A DNA stretch of 12,503 nucleotides from an uncultured Clostridia bacterium (GCA_934403665.1 CAKRUL010000011.1:1-12503), one strand, 5' to 3'. Shown: positions 1 to 8,948, counted from the first letter of the stretch. The notes: a model not told the origin generated them from the letters alone. Program-made: numbers and translations.

Positions 1-570
1 CACCAGATGAATATGCGAATTTTCCTTCACCCGATGCACTGTCAATTCATCCGCGCGAAAAGCATCCCGCCGATGAATCAGATAAACTTCTTTTGCAAAT
101 TTGGAAAGATAAAGAGCATCGTCCAAGGCTGTATTTCCGCCGCCTGCCACGCAGACCGTTCGATTCCGAAAAAATGCACCGTCACAAGTCGCACAGTAAG
201 AAACGCCCATTCCGGTAAGCCGTTTTTCCCCTTCCACTCCCAAAAGCCGCGGTTTCGCACCGGTAGCAATCAGGATGGAACGTGCCCGAATGTTCTCTTT
301 TTGGGAAAACAGGCTTCTCGTTTCAACGTCAATTGCTGTGATTTCTTCCATCCGTTTTTCCACATCCTGCACTGCTTCTGTGAACTTTTCGGTCAGGTCG
401 ATACCGCTGATGGATGCAAAGCCGGGATAGTTTTCAATGTTGTGGGAATTCACCATCTGCCCCCCGAAAAACATTTTCTCAAACAAAATGGTTTTGAGAC
501 CGGCACGTTTTGCATAAACCGCCGCACTCAGTCCGGCAGGTCCGCCCCCGATAATGGCCAAATCGATCAT
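1..570 (-). CDS. trxB: Thioredoxin reductase, N-terminal 190 residues (cut by window edge)
   Basis: NADPH-dependent flavoprotein that reduces thioredoxin in the cytoplasm. The ATG is at 570; the reading frame is open to base 1, so about 60% of a usual ~310-residue TrxB is present. Visible motifs: the FAD dinucleotide-binding loop IGGGPAG at residues 7-13, the GGQ and ENYPGF segments near 36-51, the IATGA strand at about 101-105, the redox-active CATC disulfide at C126-C129 followed by DG, a second nucleotide loop AGGGNTALD at 142-150, and HRRDAFRA at 166-173, the arginine signature for NADPH in classical TrxB. That signature argues against the ferredoxin-dependent clostridial variant. The start is one base after the apbE stop (TAA-A-ATG), and a strong GGAGG sits 8 bases upstream inside the apbE end, so the two genes are cotranscribed and probably translationally coupled. 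Family assignment is secure; the unseen C-terminus is not assessed. Confidence 0.95.
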   Translation of the reverse strand, partial: MIDLAIIGGGPAGLSAAVYAKRAGLKTILFEKMFFGGQMVNSHNIENYPGFASISGIDLTEKFTEAVQDVEKRMEEITAIDVETRSLFSQKENIRARSILIATGAKPRLLGVEGEKRLTGMGVSYCATCDGAFFRNRTVCVAGGGNTALDDALYLSKFAKEVYLIHRRDAFRADELTVHRVKENSHIHLV

Positions 571-571
571 T

Positions 572-1594
572 TTAATCGCCTCCCTCTTTTTCATGATATG
601 TAGAATCTGTGATGTTTATTTGATGTTTCAAGCCATCGCTCAAAAAAAGATTTTTCTGTTCATCCACCAAAACACATTCTACACCCGACAATTTTTGCGC
701 AAACTGTTTTCCGGCTTCTCCTCCCATCAGCATCAGGGTGGTGGAAAGTGCATCTGCATCCATAGAACTTTCCGTGATGACCGAGGCGGCAACCATCCCG
801 TTCTTCAGAGGCCATCCGGTACGGGGATCAATAATATGATGATAGAGCTGTCCATCTTTTTCAAAATTTCTTTCATAAACGCCGGAGCTGACCACACTGG
901 CATTCCGAATCGGCAAAACTGCAAAATAGTTTCCCCTGTTCCCGTTTGGATTTTGCAGACCGATCTGAAAACCGTTCCCTTTTTCGCCGTCTCCTATGGC
1001 TTTGATGTTTCCGCCGATATCAATCAACGCATTTTTCACTCCCTGCATTTGCAGGTACTCACTGACGCAATCTGCCGCATAGCCCTTTGCAATACCTCCC
1101 AAATCCAGCTGTGCACCGCCGGACAACACCACGGTGTGATCCGTGCGCAAAAAAACATTCCGGTAATTCACCTTTTGCATTGCTTCTGCAATTTCGCTTT
1201 CCTGCGGCACGCGTTCCTGTTTGAAATCCCATATTTCCGTCAAAGGCCGAACGGTAATATCAAACAGACCATCGGACAGCTCAGAAAAATATAATCCTCT
1301 TTGAATGACAGAAAACAATTCCGGACTGACCATACGCCTTCCTTCCCGATTCAGAAGGGAAAGTTCCGATTGCTCGTTGTGAACATTCATCATCTGATCG
1401 ATATTCCGAATCAATGCAAAGGCGCCTTCCAGCGTTTCTTTCTGTGCGCCCCGATCATAAATCACAAGCCGCACCTGGGTATCCATTAAAAAACCGGTTT
1501 GTTCGCTGGGACGGCTCTGTTCCGAAAAAAAAGCGGCAGCCGCAACCGCCGCAATCAAAAGGCATCCGCCTGCTATCCATCTTTTTACGTTCAT
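572..1594 (-). CDS. apbE: FAD:protein FMN transferase (ApbE family), membrane-anchored
   Basis: Mg-dependent enzyme of the ApbE family, which cleaves FAD and attaches FMN covalently to Thr/Ser of extracytoplasmic flavoproteins. With the start at 1594 it has 340 residues, the usual family size. An N-terminal hydrophobic segment at about 7-23 should anchor it on the outer face. C11 lies inside that segment and does not form a proper lipobox. Conserved features: F-x-MDT at 35-39, DGLFDITVRPL at 108-118, GGIAKGYAAD at 166-175, DIGGN at 192-196, HHIIDPRTG at 262-270 and DADALST at 289-295 (metal/FAD site). The start is uncertain: ATG 1594 follows the upstream stop by one base, while ATG 1603 (343 residues) overlaps the upstream gene by 8 bases. 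Neither has a clear Shine-Dalgarno, which suggests translation by reinitiation from the preceding gene. It is the middle gene of a three-gene unit ending in trxB. Confidence 0.93.
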   Translation of the reverse strand: MNVKRWIAGGCLLIAAVAAAAFFSEQSRPSEQTGFLMDTQVRLVIYDRGAQKETLEGAFALIRNIDQMMNVHNEQSELSLLNREGRRMVSPELFSVIQRGLYFSELSDGLFDITVRPLTEIWDFKQERVPQESEIAEAMQKVNYRNVFLRTDHTVVLSGGAQLDLGGIAKGYAADCVSEYLQMQGVKNALIDIGGNIKAIGDGEKGNGFQIGLQNPNGNRGNYFAVLPIRNASVVSSGVYERNFEKDGQLYHHIIDPRTGWPLKNGMVAASVITESSMDADALSTTLMLMGGEAGKQFAQKLSGVECVLVDEQKNLFLSDGLKHQINITDSTYHEKEGGD

Positions 1595-1595
1595 C

Positions 1596-2048
1596 TTATT
1601 CATCTGCGGAGGTATTGCTTTCGTCCGGTGCCGCAGGTTTTCCTGTATTTGCAGGCAACGGCGTACTCTCCGGCTTTGTTGTCGCATCCGACGCTTTGGT
1701 CGGACTCACTGTCCGGGCAGGCTTCGTTGTCGCGGCAGAGGCCTTCGTGGAAGCCGGTGTCTGTGTAGGAGAAGGAGATTTCGTTGCAGGGGAAGAGGAG
1801 GGCTTATCCCCGGATTCTCTTCTTCCGGCAATTGCGGCTGTGTAAAGCGTCTGATAGCGTTCCACCTGTTCCTTCAAATCCGCAATTTCCGTTTCTTTGC
1901 TTTCCAGCTGCTGCGTCAGCTCAGAGACCTCTTGTTTATCCTTGGCAAACACCAGATCTTTTGCATTCATCATAAAATAAGCCGAGGCAGAAAAGGAAAT
2001 CAGAAATGCCGTCACCAATCCGCCCGTAATCAATAATCCTTTTTTCAC
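1596..2048 (-). CDS. Small membrane-anchored protein: coiled coil plus Ser/Thr/Pro/Ala-rich repeat tail, function unknown
   Basis: I do not recognise a family. The 150-residue product starts at GTG 2048, with AGGAG 9 bases upstream. Residues 1-4 are basic (MKKG), residues 5-28 form one hydrophobic segment, and residues 36-70 are a charged heptad-like stretch (Q/E/L/K-rich, probable coiled coil). From about 75 to the end the chain is almost only S, T, P, A, K, D and E. The positive-inside pattern suggests the N-terminus is in the cytoplasm and the coiled coil and tail outside. The tail carries two imperfect 16-residue repeats (101-116 and 117-132) of the form TKAS-x-ATTKP. Its stop is one base before the chosen apbE start, so it is the first gene of the apbE-trxB unit. 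The tail may be a flexible cell-wall linker; a role linked to ApbE is only inference. Confidence 0.85.
   Translation of the reverse strand: MKKGLLITGGLVTAFLISFSASAYFMMNAKDLVFAKDKQEVSELTQQLESKETEIADLKEQVERYQTLYTAAIAGRRESGDKPSSSPATKSPSPTQTPASTKASAATTKPARTVSPTKASDATTKPESTPLPANTGKPAAPDESNTSADE
1653..1748 (-). repeat. Two tandem imperfect 48-bp coding repeats in the Ser/Thr/Pro/Ala tail
   Basis: Bases 1701-1748 and 1653-1700 (read on the minus strand) encode two 16-residue units, TKASAATTKPARTVSP and TKASDATTKPESTPLP. About 10 of 16 residues match. The DNA copies are clearly diverged, with best identity around the GCGACAAC-AAGCC core, so the duplication is old or maintained at protein level. Low-complexity composition could also produce part of the similarity. 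Confidence 0.6.
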
Positions 2049-2084
2049 AGAAACACGCTCCTATTCGTTATAATACACTACATC

Positions 2085-2113
2085 ATCTTACCATGATTTT
2101 TGGGTTCTGTAAA
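2085..2113 (-). promoter_or_regulatory. Probable sigma-A promoter of the small protein-apbE-trxB operon
   Basis: Read on the minus strand: -35 TTTACA (2113-2108), a 17-bp spacer, -10 TAAGAT (2090-2085). Transcription would start near 2078, about 30 bases before the GTG at 2048. It lies in the 83-bp gap after the addA stop. I see no convincing hairpin terminator in that gap, so readthrough from addA is also possible. Confidence 0.55.
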
Positions 2114-2131
2114 GCATGAGCAAAAGGAATC

Positions 2132-5100
2132 TCATCCTGAAATGGCGATGCTTTTCCCCCGGTTCACATCCCAGAGATAGCTTTCGACGAAAACGGACGC
2201 ACCTAAAATCTTTTGCAGTGCCATGCGGTATATCCTGAGTTGAGGAGCATATTCCCTTTTCAGTGTTTCCTCCTCTTTTTGGCTGTTCTTATAATCAATC
2301 AGAACCGCATGACCGTCCGGACAGATAAAATAGCAATCAATGATTCCCTGCACGATGATTTTTTCCGTACGATCGGAGGACGGGTCAATTTCCCTCGCCG
2401 CAAGGCGAATCAGAAAATCCTGTTCCCGGCAAACCTGTTTTGCCTGCAAAAGCGCTCTGCCCAGCTCGCTTTCATAAAAAGCACGCACCCCTTTGCGCAC
2501 CGCTGTATTCACCGAAATGTTCGGATTTTGCACAGCGATTTCATCGAGAAGCTCGTCTATATCTTTTCCCTCTTTTAATTTTTTTATGTCGATCCATTCG
2601 AAAATTTGATGCACCATTGTCCCGTAATCTGCACAACTCTTTCCGGTTTCCTGCCTGAAAAATACGGGCGTATACAGTGAGACCGGAACAGCGTTCCATC
2701 CGGGATCTCCGGTCTGAATCCGGCGAATCTCGCTGACGGAAATCTTACGCGGAAGTTCCTCTTCCTGCCGGAAAGGATAGCGGATATCGCACAATGTATC
2801 CAGCGCAAAGCCCTCGGCAGGCGTGAGAAGGACCTCATGTGTTTTTTCATCCACCTGCTGATCTGCCTGTTTGATGCCTGCAAGCTCCGTGTAGCTGTAG
2901 TCCTTCAGACGAATGTCAAACGAAGCGACGGAAATTCCTTCACCGCTTCGGTTCCACTCCCGCAAGGAAGCCAGTCGGAGCAATGGCGGCATCAAAAAGT
3001 CCAGATAGGAATTCCCCGTGAACAGACCGTCATACTGTATTCTGTGCGTTTCGTTTTCCACGCATCGGTTCCAGCGATTCATGCTGCTTGCAGGAAACGC
3101 CACATCCGCCGTAACAATCAGCTTTTCCCGCGCACGGGTAAGCGCAACATACAGCAGCCTCAGCTCTTCCGCAGTCTGCTCTTGCCGAATTTTCAACCGA
3201 ACCGCATTTTTCATCAGAGTGGGATACTGAAACCGTCGTTTCACATCAATATAGTCAAATCCGATTCCGTAATTCCGGTGGAACAAAAGCACCTGATTCA
3301 AATCCTGATTGTTTCCTCTTTTGTCCGCATGCGCCAAAATCACCACGGGAAACTCCAGCCCCTTGCTTTTGTGAATCGTCATAATCCGCACAGCATCTCT
3401 TCGTTCATCAGCAGAAGTTTCCTGCCTGTCCTGCGATGGGGACGCGGCAAGCCCCCGTATAAAGCTGACAAAGTCACAGAGTCCGCGAAAGCCGTTCTCC
3501 TCAAATTCCTTTGCCATGCCAAGAAACGCCTTTAAATTTGCGCGTTTCTCCATCCCGTTCGGACAGGCTGTCTGTATGGCAAGATACCCGGTATCCTTCC
3601 ATAGCCGATTCAGCAGTTCATAGACCGTTTGCTGAAAACTGCTTGTCCGATACGCCTCTATTGTCCGCAGAACCTTTTCATAGCCGCTCTCCTGCAGCAA
3701 TTCATAAAAATGCTTATTCTTCCCCCTCAACCGAAGCTCCAGAAGCTGTTCGTTGGAAAAACCGAAAAATTGTTTCAGCACCGCAATCATTGCCACATCA
3801 TGATAAGGATTATCCAACACCTCCAGATAGGCAAACAATCCTTTGACCTCCGCCGTCTCCAAAAAGGGCTTCTTTTCGCTGAAAGTGACCGGAATATGAT
3901 TCTTGATCAGCGTATCAGCCAAAAGTCGGGTGGACTCCGAAACACTGCGCACCAGAATGGCAATATCCCTGTAACACAGCCGGCGTCTTTCGCCGTTCTC
4001 CTCCACCAAAAAGGTTTCCTCTTCCATCAACGCCCGTATGCGCTGTGCAATGAGGATTCCTTCGCTCTCTCCTCGCTGCACATCGGCTTCTTCTTTCCGC
4101 TCTTTGTGGCACAACAGAATCTCCGTTTCATACAGCGCCGGATTTTCCGGCTCAAAATAGGAAGCGCCCTGTACCAGCCGTTCCGTATCCCGATAAGAGA
4201 TGGAGGAAAGTTTCTCCTCCATGATGTCGTCGAAAATAAAATTCACCAAACGGACAATATCCCGGCGGCATCGAAAATTCTGTGTCAGATAGATCGTTTC
4301 CGCCCAATCTCTTTTCGCATTGCCGCCGGACCGTTTCAGAAAAATATCCGGATTCGCCTGACGAAACCGATAGATGCTCTGTTTCACATCCCCAACAGCA
4401 AACAAATTCCGCTCATTTCGGGAAACCATGCGGAAAATCTGCTCTTGTACATCATTGGTGTCCTGATATTCATCTACCATTACCTCGGCAAACTTCTCCC
4501 GATAAGAGAGCGCCGCCTCTGTCGGAAGCACCATGCCATTCTCCCGTTTGCAGAGAACCCGGATGGTTATATGCTCCAAATCATTGAAATCAATTGCATT
4601 CTGATCCTTTTTCAGCTGACGGAACACTGCATCAAACCGAAACACCAGTTCCGCAATTTTTTGAATCAGCGGCAGGGTCTGCTCCACATCCGCTTTCATC
4701 TGCTCCTGCGTATGGCAAAAGAAAGTGTTTTTCATCGTCTCAATTTGTTTTGCGGCAAATTCCCGGTAGCTGTCCTTTTTCGGGCGCTCTATCGCCAAAG
4801 CATTCACCTGTTTTGCCAATGCAAAAAATGCGCCCCGGCGAGCAAGCCGCTCCGCCTCCTGAAAGCCGGAAAGCTCTGCTTTCATCTGTTCTGCCAGCTT
4901 TCCCTCCTCCGATTCTATCCGGAAGCGATAGGCATCGCCAAAAGCGGCAAACAGTTCCGCCGCGTGCTTGCAGATGAGTTTCATATAAAGATTGTCCTCT
5001 CCGGAAAGCACCTCTTGAAAACGAGCAAAACACCCCTCAAACCAATCTGCATAATAGGGCATGCTGACCAGAAAACGATAAATATCCAAAAGGATTCTCT

Positions 5101-5614
5101 GCAACTTATCATCATTTTTGTTGGAGGAATAAGCCTCCACCACCTGTTCAAAAACCGGATCTCCGGCTTCATAATATTCTTCCAACACCTGCTCTGCAGC
5201 ACGGTTCTGCAGGAGTGTTCCCTCTGCTTCGGACAAAAGACGATAATTGGCAGGCACCAATCCGTCCAGCATATGCAGATTGTTTTTGATGACCTCACTG
5301 CAGAAGGAATGTACGGTGGTAATGCTGGCGTTCTGCAATGCCAGCAGCTGCCTTTTCAGGTTTTGGTCGGAAGGATGCTGAGCGGACCTTTTTTTCAATT
5401 CTCGCTGCAGCTTCTCCTTCATGCTGGAAGCCGCCGCCTTGGTAAAGGTCACTACCAGCATGCGATCCACGTCGACCGGGTTGTTCTTGGAAAGAATTCT
5501 CTGTATGATGCGTTCAACCAAAACCGTGGTTTTTCCCGAACCGGCTGCTGCAGAAAGCAAAAGGGAGGTATCGCGCGTATCAATAGCGACCTGCTGTTCC
5601 TGTGTAAACTTCAT
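2132..5614 (-). CDS. addA: ATP-dependent helicase/nuclease subunit A (AddA)
   Basis: Helicase and nuclease subunit of the AddAB complex, which resects double-strand breaks and loads RecA. The 1160 residues are slightly fewer than Bacillus AddA (about 1230). UvrD/RecB superfamily 1 motifs appear in order: Walker A AAAGSGKTT at 22-30, VTFTKAAA at 55-62, TVHSFC at 100-105, the Walker B box DEYQDTN at 381-387, GDVKQSIYRFRQANP at 408-422, LTQNFR at 443-448, TIHKSKGLEFP at 746-756 and YVALTRARE at 822-830. The C-terminal RecB-type nuclease domain shows H1002, D1093, the D-Y-K triad at 1107-1109 and Q1125/Y1129, so both activities look intact. The ATG at 5614 overlaps the addB stop by 4 bases (ATGA) and has a strong AGGAGGAGGG just upstream. 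The frame is open throughout with no sign of disruption. Confidence 0.97.
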   Translation of the reverse strand: MKFTQEQQVAIDTRDTSLLLSAAAGSGKTTVLVERIIQRILSKNNPVDVDRMLVVTFTKAAASSMKEKLQRELKKRSAQHPSDQNLKRQLLALQNASITTVHSFCSEVIKNNLHMLDGLVPANYRLLSEAEGTLLQNRAAEQVLEEYYEAGDPVFEQVVEAYSSNKNDDKLQRILLDIYRFLVSMPYYADWFEGCFARFQEVLSGEDNLYMKLICKHAAELFAAFGDAYRFRIESEEGKLAEQMKAELSGFQEAERLARRGAFFALAKQVNALAIERPKKDSYREFAAKQIETMKNTFFCHTQEQMKADVEQTLPLIQKIAELVFRFDAVFRQLKKDQNAIDFNDLEHITIRVLCKRENGMVLPTEAALSYREKFAEVMVDEYQDTNDVQEQIFRMVSRNERNLFAVGDVKQSIYRFRQANPDIFLKRSGGNAKRDWAETIYLTQNFRCRRDIVRLVNFIFDDIMEEKLSSISYRDTERLVQGASYFEPENPALYETEILLCHKERKEEADVQRGESEGILIAQRIRALMEEETFLVEENGERRRLCYRDIAILVRSVSESTRLLADTLIKNHIPVTFSEKKPFLETAEVKGLFAYLEVLDNPYHDVAMIAVLKQFFGFSNEQLLELRLRGKNKHFYELLQESGYEKVLRTIEAYRTSSFQQTVYELLNRLWKDTGYLAIQTACPNGMEKRANLKAFLGMAKEFEENGFRGLCDFVSFIRGLAASPSQDRQETSADERRDAVRIMTIHKSKGLEFPVVILAHADKRGNNQDLNQVLLFHRNYGIGFDYIDVKRRFQYPTLMKNAVRLKIRQEQTAEELRLLYVALTRAREKLIVTADVAFPASSMNRWNRCVENETHRIQYDGLFTGNSYLDFLMPPLLRLASLREWNRSGEGISVASFDIRLKDYSYTELAGIKQADQQVDEKTHEVLLTPAEGFALDTLCDIRYPFRQEEELPRKISVSEIRRIQTGDPGWNAVPVSLYTPVFFRQETGKSCADYGTMVHQIFEWIDIKKLKEGKDIDELLDEIAVQNPNISVNTAVRKGVRAFYESELGRALLQAKQVCREQDFLIRLAAREIDPSSDRTEKIIVQGIIDCYFICPDGHAVLIDYKNSQKEEETLKREYAPQLRIYRMALQKILGASVFVESYLWDVNRGKSIAISG

Positions 5615-8600
5615 TTGCCCTCCTCCTCTTCACCTTCTCTTAATTTCTGTATCACGTCCTCCTTGCGGAGTTTCGGAAGCTCGTCCGGTCTGTCTCTTTG
5701 CGGATCAAAACCGCAGATATGGTTATAACCGCAATAGCGGCAACCGTCCACATCTCCGCATTTCACCGGTTTTGCCTCGGTTTTTCCTGCATAAATCTCA
5801 TCGCAGAAACGCCGTGCCATCTCCAGCGCTCGCCTCAGCACCAACTCAAACTCTCCGAGTGTCAGCATATTCTTCTCTTTCAGTGCTTGAATTTCGCCGT
5901 CTTTTTTCAGAGCCGCATCCACAATATGTGACTTTCCGGAACTCTCCAACTCCTGATCCATCATAGAAAGAACCGTTTTGTCCTTCAAAAGAATTCCCTT
6001 CATCATAAAACGGCTGTGGATTTCCTCCTCCACCTGCCCGACATCCTCCATGGAACGAATCGAAATCATCGGATCATCTGCCGCCAGATAAGTCATGCTC
6101 CCCGGACGATATGCCGGATTCTGTCTGAGCAGGGTTGCAAGATATACCGCCAGCTGCAGAGAGAGCCCGTGATAAATCTCATTCACGGACAATTCCTTTC
6201 CGGAGGATTTATAATCCACCACCCGGACAAACTCCTCTGCCCGGTCAGCGCGGTCTATCACACCGTTCAAGCTTACCTCACATCCGTTGGAAAGGGTTAA
6301 CGTGATTCCCTTCAGTTCCTGGTTTCCTGTGCCGAAAGACATCTCAAAGCCCAGCGGGGTGAAAACACTCTTCTCGAAATGATTCTTGATATTCAAAAGC
6401 GTGCGTGCCGCCACCCGCTTCAGCTTTTTGACGGCATAAGCATTTTTGCGGTTCAGGGTGTAGGCGCCGTTTTTCGGGTCTTTTAACAGCTTGTCAACCA
6501 AGCGTTCCGTTTCCGCTCGTATATACTCTTCGTCAATCTTATCATAGCCGATTCGCTTCGCCGTCCGGGAAAACTGCTCAATGACACTGTGAAGCATCGA
6601 GCCCATCGAAAGCGGATCCGGCTGCAGTTCCTCCACGTTCTGTGCTTTTAACATATAATCCATAAAATAAGCAAAATGACAGCTCCGATATTTTTCCAGC
6701 CGGGAAACACTGGTCTCCAGCTTTCCGGGATAGAGTTTTTTCACCAGCTTTTCGTCCACTGTTTCCGATTCTTTGCGGTGAAAATAATGGTCAAGGGCCG
6801 CTTGCGCCCGCTTTCGATACGCTTCGTCCCGCAAAAAGACTGACATCAGACCGCCGTTTTGCTTCTCGCAAAGCATTTCTGCCGCGCGGTCAAACAGCTC
6901 ATCCTTTGGTGTGAAGCACAGATCTTCGCCCTTTTTTTGAACCGGAATATGCGGAAAAATTGCCCGGACTTCTCCGATCAGCACAGAAGGCTTCAGCGTC
7001 TCGCCTCCGTTGGAAGACGGATAACTCAAGATCAAATCGTTCAGAGGCGAACTCATAATTTCATAAATCTCGGTGTATTCGTCCACAATTTTCAACTGAT
7101 TTCCTTTGGAAAGCTCTAAGCCATATTTTGCTAACTCCATCCGGTCTGTCTCGTTGATCAGCCCCTCACTGCGAAAACTTCCCGGAATTTTTCCCTCATT
7201 CAGCCCGGCAAAATAAATCGCTTGATACGCATTACTTTTCAGACGTCCCAAGCCGGTTATCATGACGCTGTCAAATCCCAGAGGAATGGTGGAAACCGTC
7301 TCGTCCCGAATGGCTTCCTTCAGAATTTCCTGGTATGCCTCCATGGAAATGATGCCATCCCCCAAAACCAAGGCGGTTTTCTCCAGCGCAAGACAAATTG
7401 CGTTATAAGCCTGAAGGGTTTGCATCGCACCGACCGGATCCCCATCCTGCTTTTTACGGGTCGCCGCAGCATCCATAAACGCAGGAATTCCTGCCTCGTT
7501 CATATAATCATAAAACCGAGCAGATTTCTCAGCCGCAGTGCTCTTTCGATTCATTTCCCGGGAAAGTCGGTTCAAAGGCGCATACACCGTTTGATAAATC
7601 TCCTGATATTCCTCTGTAGCCGAACACCTTCCCCAAATTTCTGCCCGTTCCAGCGCCTTTTGGAAAGCTGCATCGTCTGCAAGCTCATAGGGGCGGATTC
7701 CATTCTCCATCACAAATTTTTCAAAACGAAGAATCTTATCATACGCATCCGGATAAAAGAAACCGCTTTTCATATAAAAAAAGTAGGGGCGTCGATCGTT
7801 TCGGCGTGCACAGACCGACAAGGCATTGAAAATCAAGCGGACAATCGGAAGTCGAACAATATCCTCCTCCCCATCCAGATAATAAGAAATCTTTCGGTTT
7901 TCAAACGCTTTGGTAAGATAAGGTCGGTATTCCTTAAGATCCGGTACAATGACAGCAGTTTTTCCGAAATGCAGTTCCTGTTCTTCGGCTCTTCGCAAAA
8001 TATCTGCAGCAATCCCTTCACATTCTTTTTGAATATCCGGATATTCCTCCAATACGATATGTTGCGGCGTCTCGTCACTGCTTTTGCCACTGTCACAAAA
8101 AAGATAGTCGGAGAGAAACCGAATCTCTTCCTTTTGTTCCAAAGTGATTTCTTCGATTGATCCACCCTCTGCCTGCGCCATTTTTGCCAGTTTGTCGCGG
8201 GTCAGCCAAGTGGTGTAAAAACGTTTTCCGTAATAGGAATCTCTTTCCGGCGTCATCGTTAATGCAACGGTTACCCTGTTTTGATGACGGAGCAGACTTT
8301 GGATCATCTGCATTTCCTGAAGTGTAAACCCGACAAAACCATCGATATAAATCTCAGCATCTTTTATGATGCCGGCGTCCAGCTCCCGGCAAGCCATGGT
8401 CAGTATATCGTCGTGATCCTGATAAAAACCGAAAAGTTCCTGTTCATAGGCATGCAAAATCTCCCGAAGATCGTGCAGCTTTTTCCTGAGACGATCCGAG
8501 AGATCCTTTTTTTGCAGCATTTCATCCAGTCGATTTTCATCCACACAGTATTTTTTCAATTCCGTGATATTCTCCGAAAGCATGGAAATCATGCGCGGAT

Positions 8601-8940
8601 TTCCGGAGGCGCCTGCATAAACGGAAAGGCGCTCTTTTACCTCGCCCATAACCTTGTATAAAATCAATTTTTTGGAACAGCTGTCCAACAGCTGAAGCAG
8701 TTTTAAATCGGACCGCTTCCGCAGAAGAGAGAAAGCAAGCTTGGAAAAACTCAGCGTCTCCACCAAAAATGCCTGCTGTTCCCCCAGCTTCTCTAAAATA
8801 TAAGTTTCCGCCTGAAATACCATCTGTTCCGGCACGATATAAATGACCTGCTTTTTTTGATGCATATTCTGTTGGATTTCTTTCAGCAGGAATGTGGTTT
8901 TCCCGGTCTTTTTTTCACCAATCACAAAACGCAGGGGCAC
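5611..8940 (-). CDS. addB: ATP-dependent helicase/nuclease subunit B (AddB)
   Basis: Partner of AddA. In the known complex it supplies the second nuclease, an iron-sulfur cluster and Chi recognition. With start GTG 8940 it has 1109 residues, close to the family norm. An N-terminal Walker A GEKKTGKTT at 8-16 is kept; the other helicase motifs are degenerate, as expected for AddB. The four-cysteine Fe-S set is present: C754 and C1067-x2-C1070-x5-C1076, matching the Bacillus arrangement. The nuclease residues H784, D896, D909-Y-K911 and Q929/Y933 are present. Start choice: GTG 8940 has AGAAGG 8 bases upstream, while GTG 8949 (1112 residues) sits directly on that Shine-Dalgarno. The MPLRFVIG beginning also fits AddB proteins. 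It is the first gene of addB-addA, with a near-consensus promoter at 8976-9004. Confidence 0.96.
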   Translation of the reverse strand: MPLRFVIGEKKTGKTTFLLKEIQQNMHQKKQVIYIVPEQMVFQAETYILEKLGEQQAFLVETLSFSKLAFSLLRKRSDLKLLQLLDSCSKKLILYKVMGEVKERLSVYAGASGNPRMISMLSENITELKKYCVDENRLDEMLQKKDLSDRLRKKLHDLREILHAYEQELFGFYQDHDDILTMACRELDAGIIKDAEIYIDGFVGFTLQEMQMIQSLLRHQNRVTVALTMTPERDSYYGKRFYTTWLTRDKLAKMAQAEGGSIEEITLEQKEEIRFLSDYLFCDSGKSSDETPQHIVLEEYPDIQKECEGIAADILRRAEEQELHFGKTAVIVPDLKEYRPYLTKAFENRKISYYLDGEEDIVRLPIVRLIFNALSVCARRNDRRPYFFYMKSGFFYPDAYDKILRFEKFVMENGIRPYELADDAAFQKALERAEIWGRCSATEEYQEIYQTVYAPLNRLSREMNRKSTAAEKSARFYDYMNEAGIPAFMDAAATRKKQDGDPVGAMQTLQAYNAICLALEKTALVLGDGIISMEAYQEILKEAIRDETVSTIPLGFDSVMITGLGRLKSNAYQAIYFAGLNEGKIPGSFRSEGLINETDRMELAKYGLELSKGNQLKIVDEYTEIYEIMSSPLNDLILSYPSSNGGETLKPSVLIGEVRAIFPHIPVQKKGEDLCFTPKDELFDRAAEMLCEKQNGGLMSVFLRDEAYRKRAQAALDHYFHRKESETVDEKLVKKLYPGKLETSVSRLEKYRSCHFAYFMDYMLKAQNVEELQPDPLSMGSMLHSVIEQFSRTAKRIGYDKIDEEYIRAETERLVDKLLKDPKNGAYTLNRKNAYAVKKLKRVAARTLLNIKNHFEKSVFTPLGFEMSFGTGNQELKGITLTLSNGCEVSLNGVIDRADRAEEFVRVVDYKSSGKELSVNEIYHGLSLQLAVYLATLLRQNPAYRPGSMTYLAADDPMISIRSMEDVGQVEEEIHSRFMMKGILLKDKTVLSMMDQELESSGKSHIVDAALKKDGEIQALKEKNMLTLGEFELVLRRALEMARRFCDEIYAGKTEAKPVKCGDVDGCRYCGYNHICGFDPQRDRPDELPKLRKEDVIQKLREGEEEEGK

Positions 8941-8948
8941 TCTGCACA

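Noticed and set aside
554..1294. 246-codon open frame on the plus strand opposite apbE
   Set aside because: apbE on the other strand carries all family motifs over the same stretch; the plus-strand product has no recognisable features.
1560..1570. Possible lipobox cysteine (AGGC) near the ApbE N-terminus
   Set aside because: The cysteine is residue 11, at the start of the hydrophobic core and not after it, so it does not fit signal peptidase II cleavage. A membrane anchor is more likely.
2049..2131. Terminator after addA
   Set aside because: Only a 4-bp CATC/GATG pairing is visible at the stop, with no U-run. This is too weak to call.
3629..5728. 699-codon open frame on the plus strand opposite addA
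   Set aside because: It is antisense to intact addA helicase motifs. The translation is rich in His, Cys, Phe and Ile and has no recognisable domain, typical of a reverse-strand shadow of a biased codon pattern.
7222..8160. 312-codon open frame on the plus strand opposite addB
   Set aside because: It lies fully inside a well-conserved addB, lacks a convincing ribosome site or domain, and has shadow-like composition.
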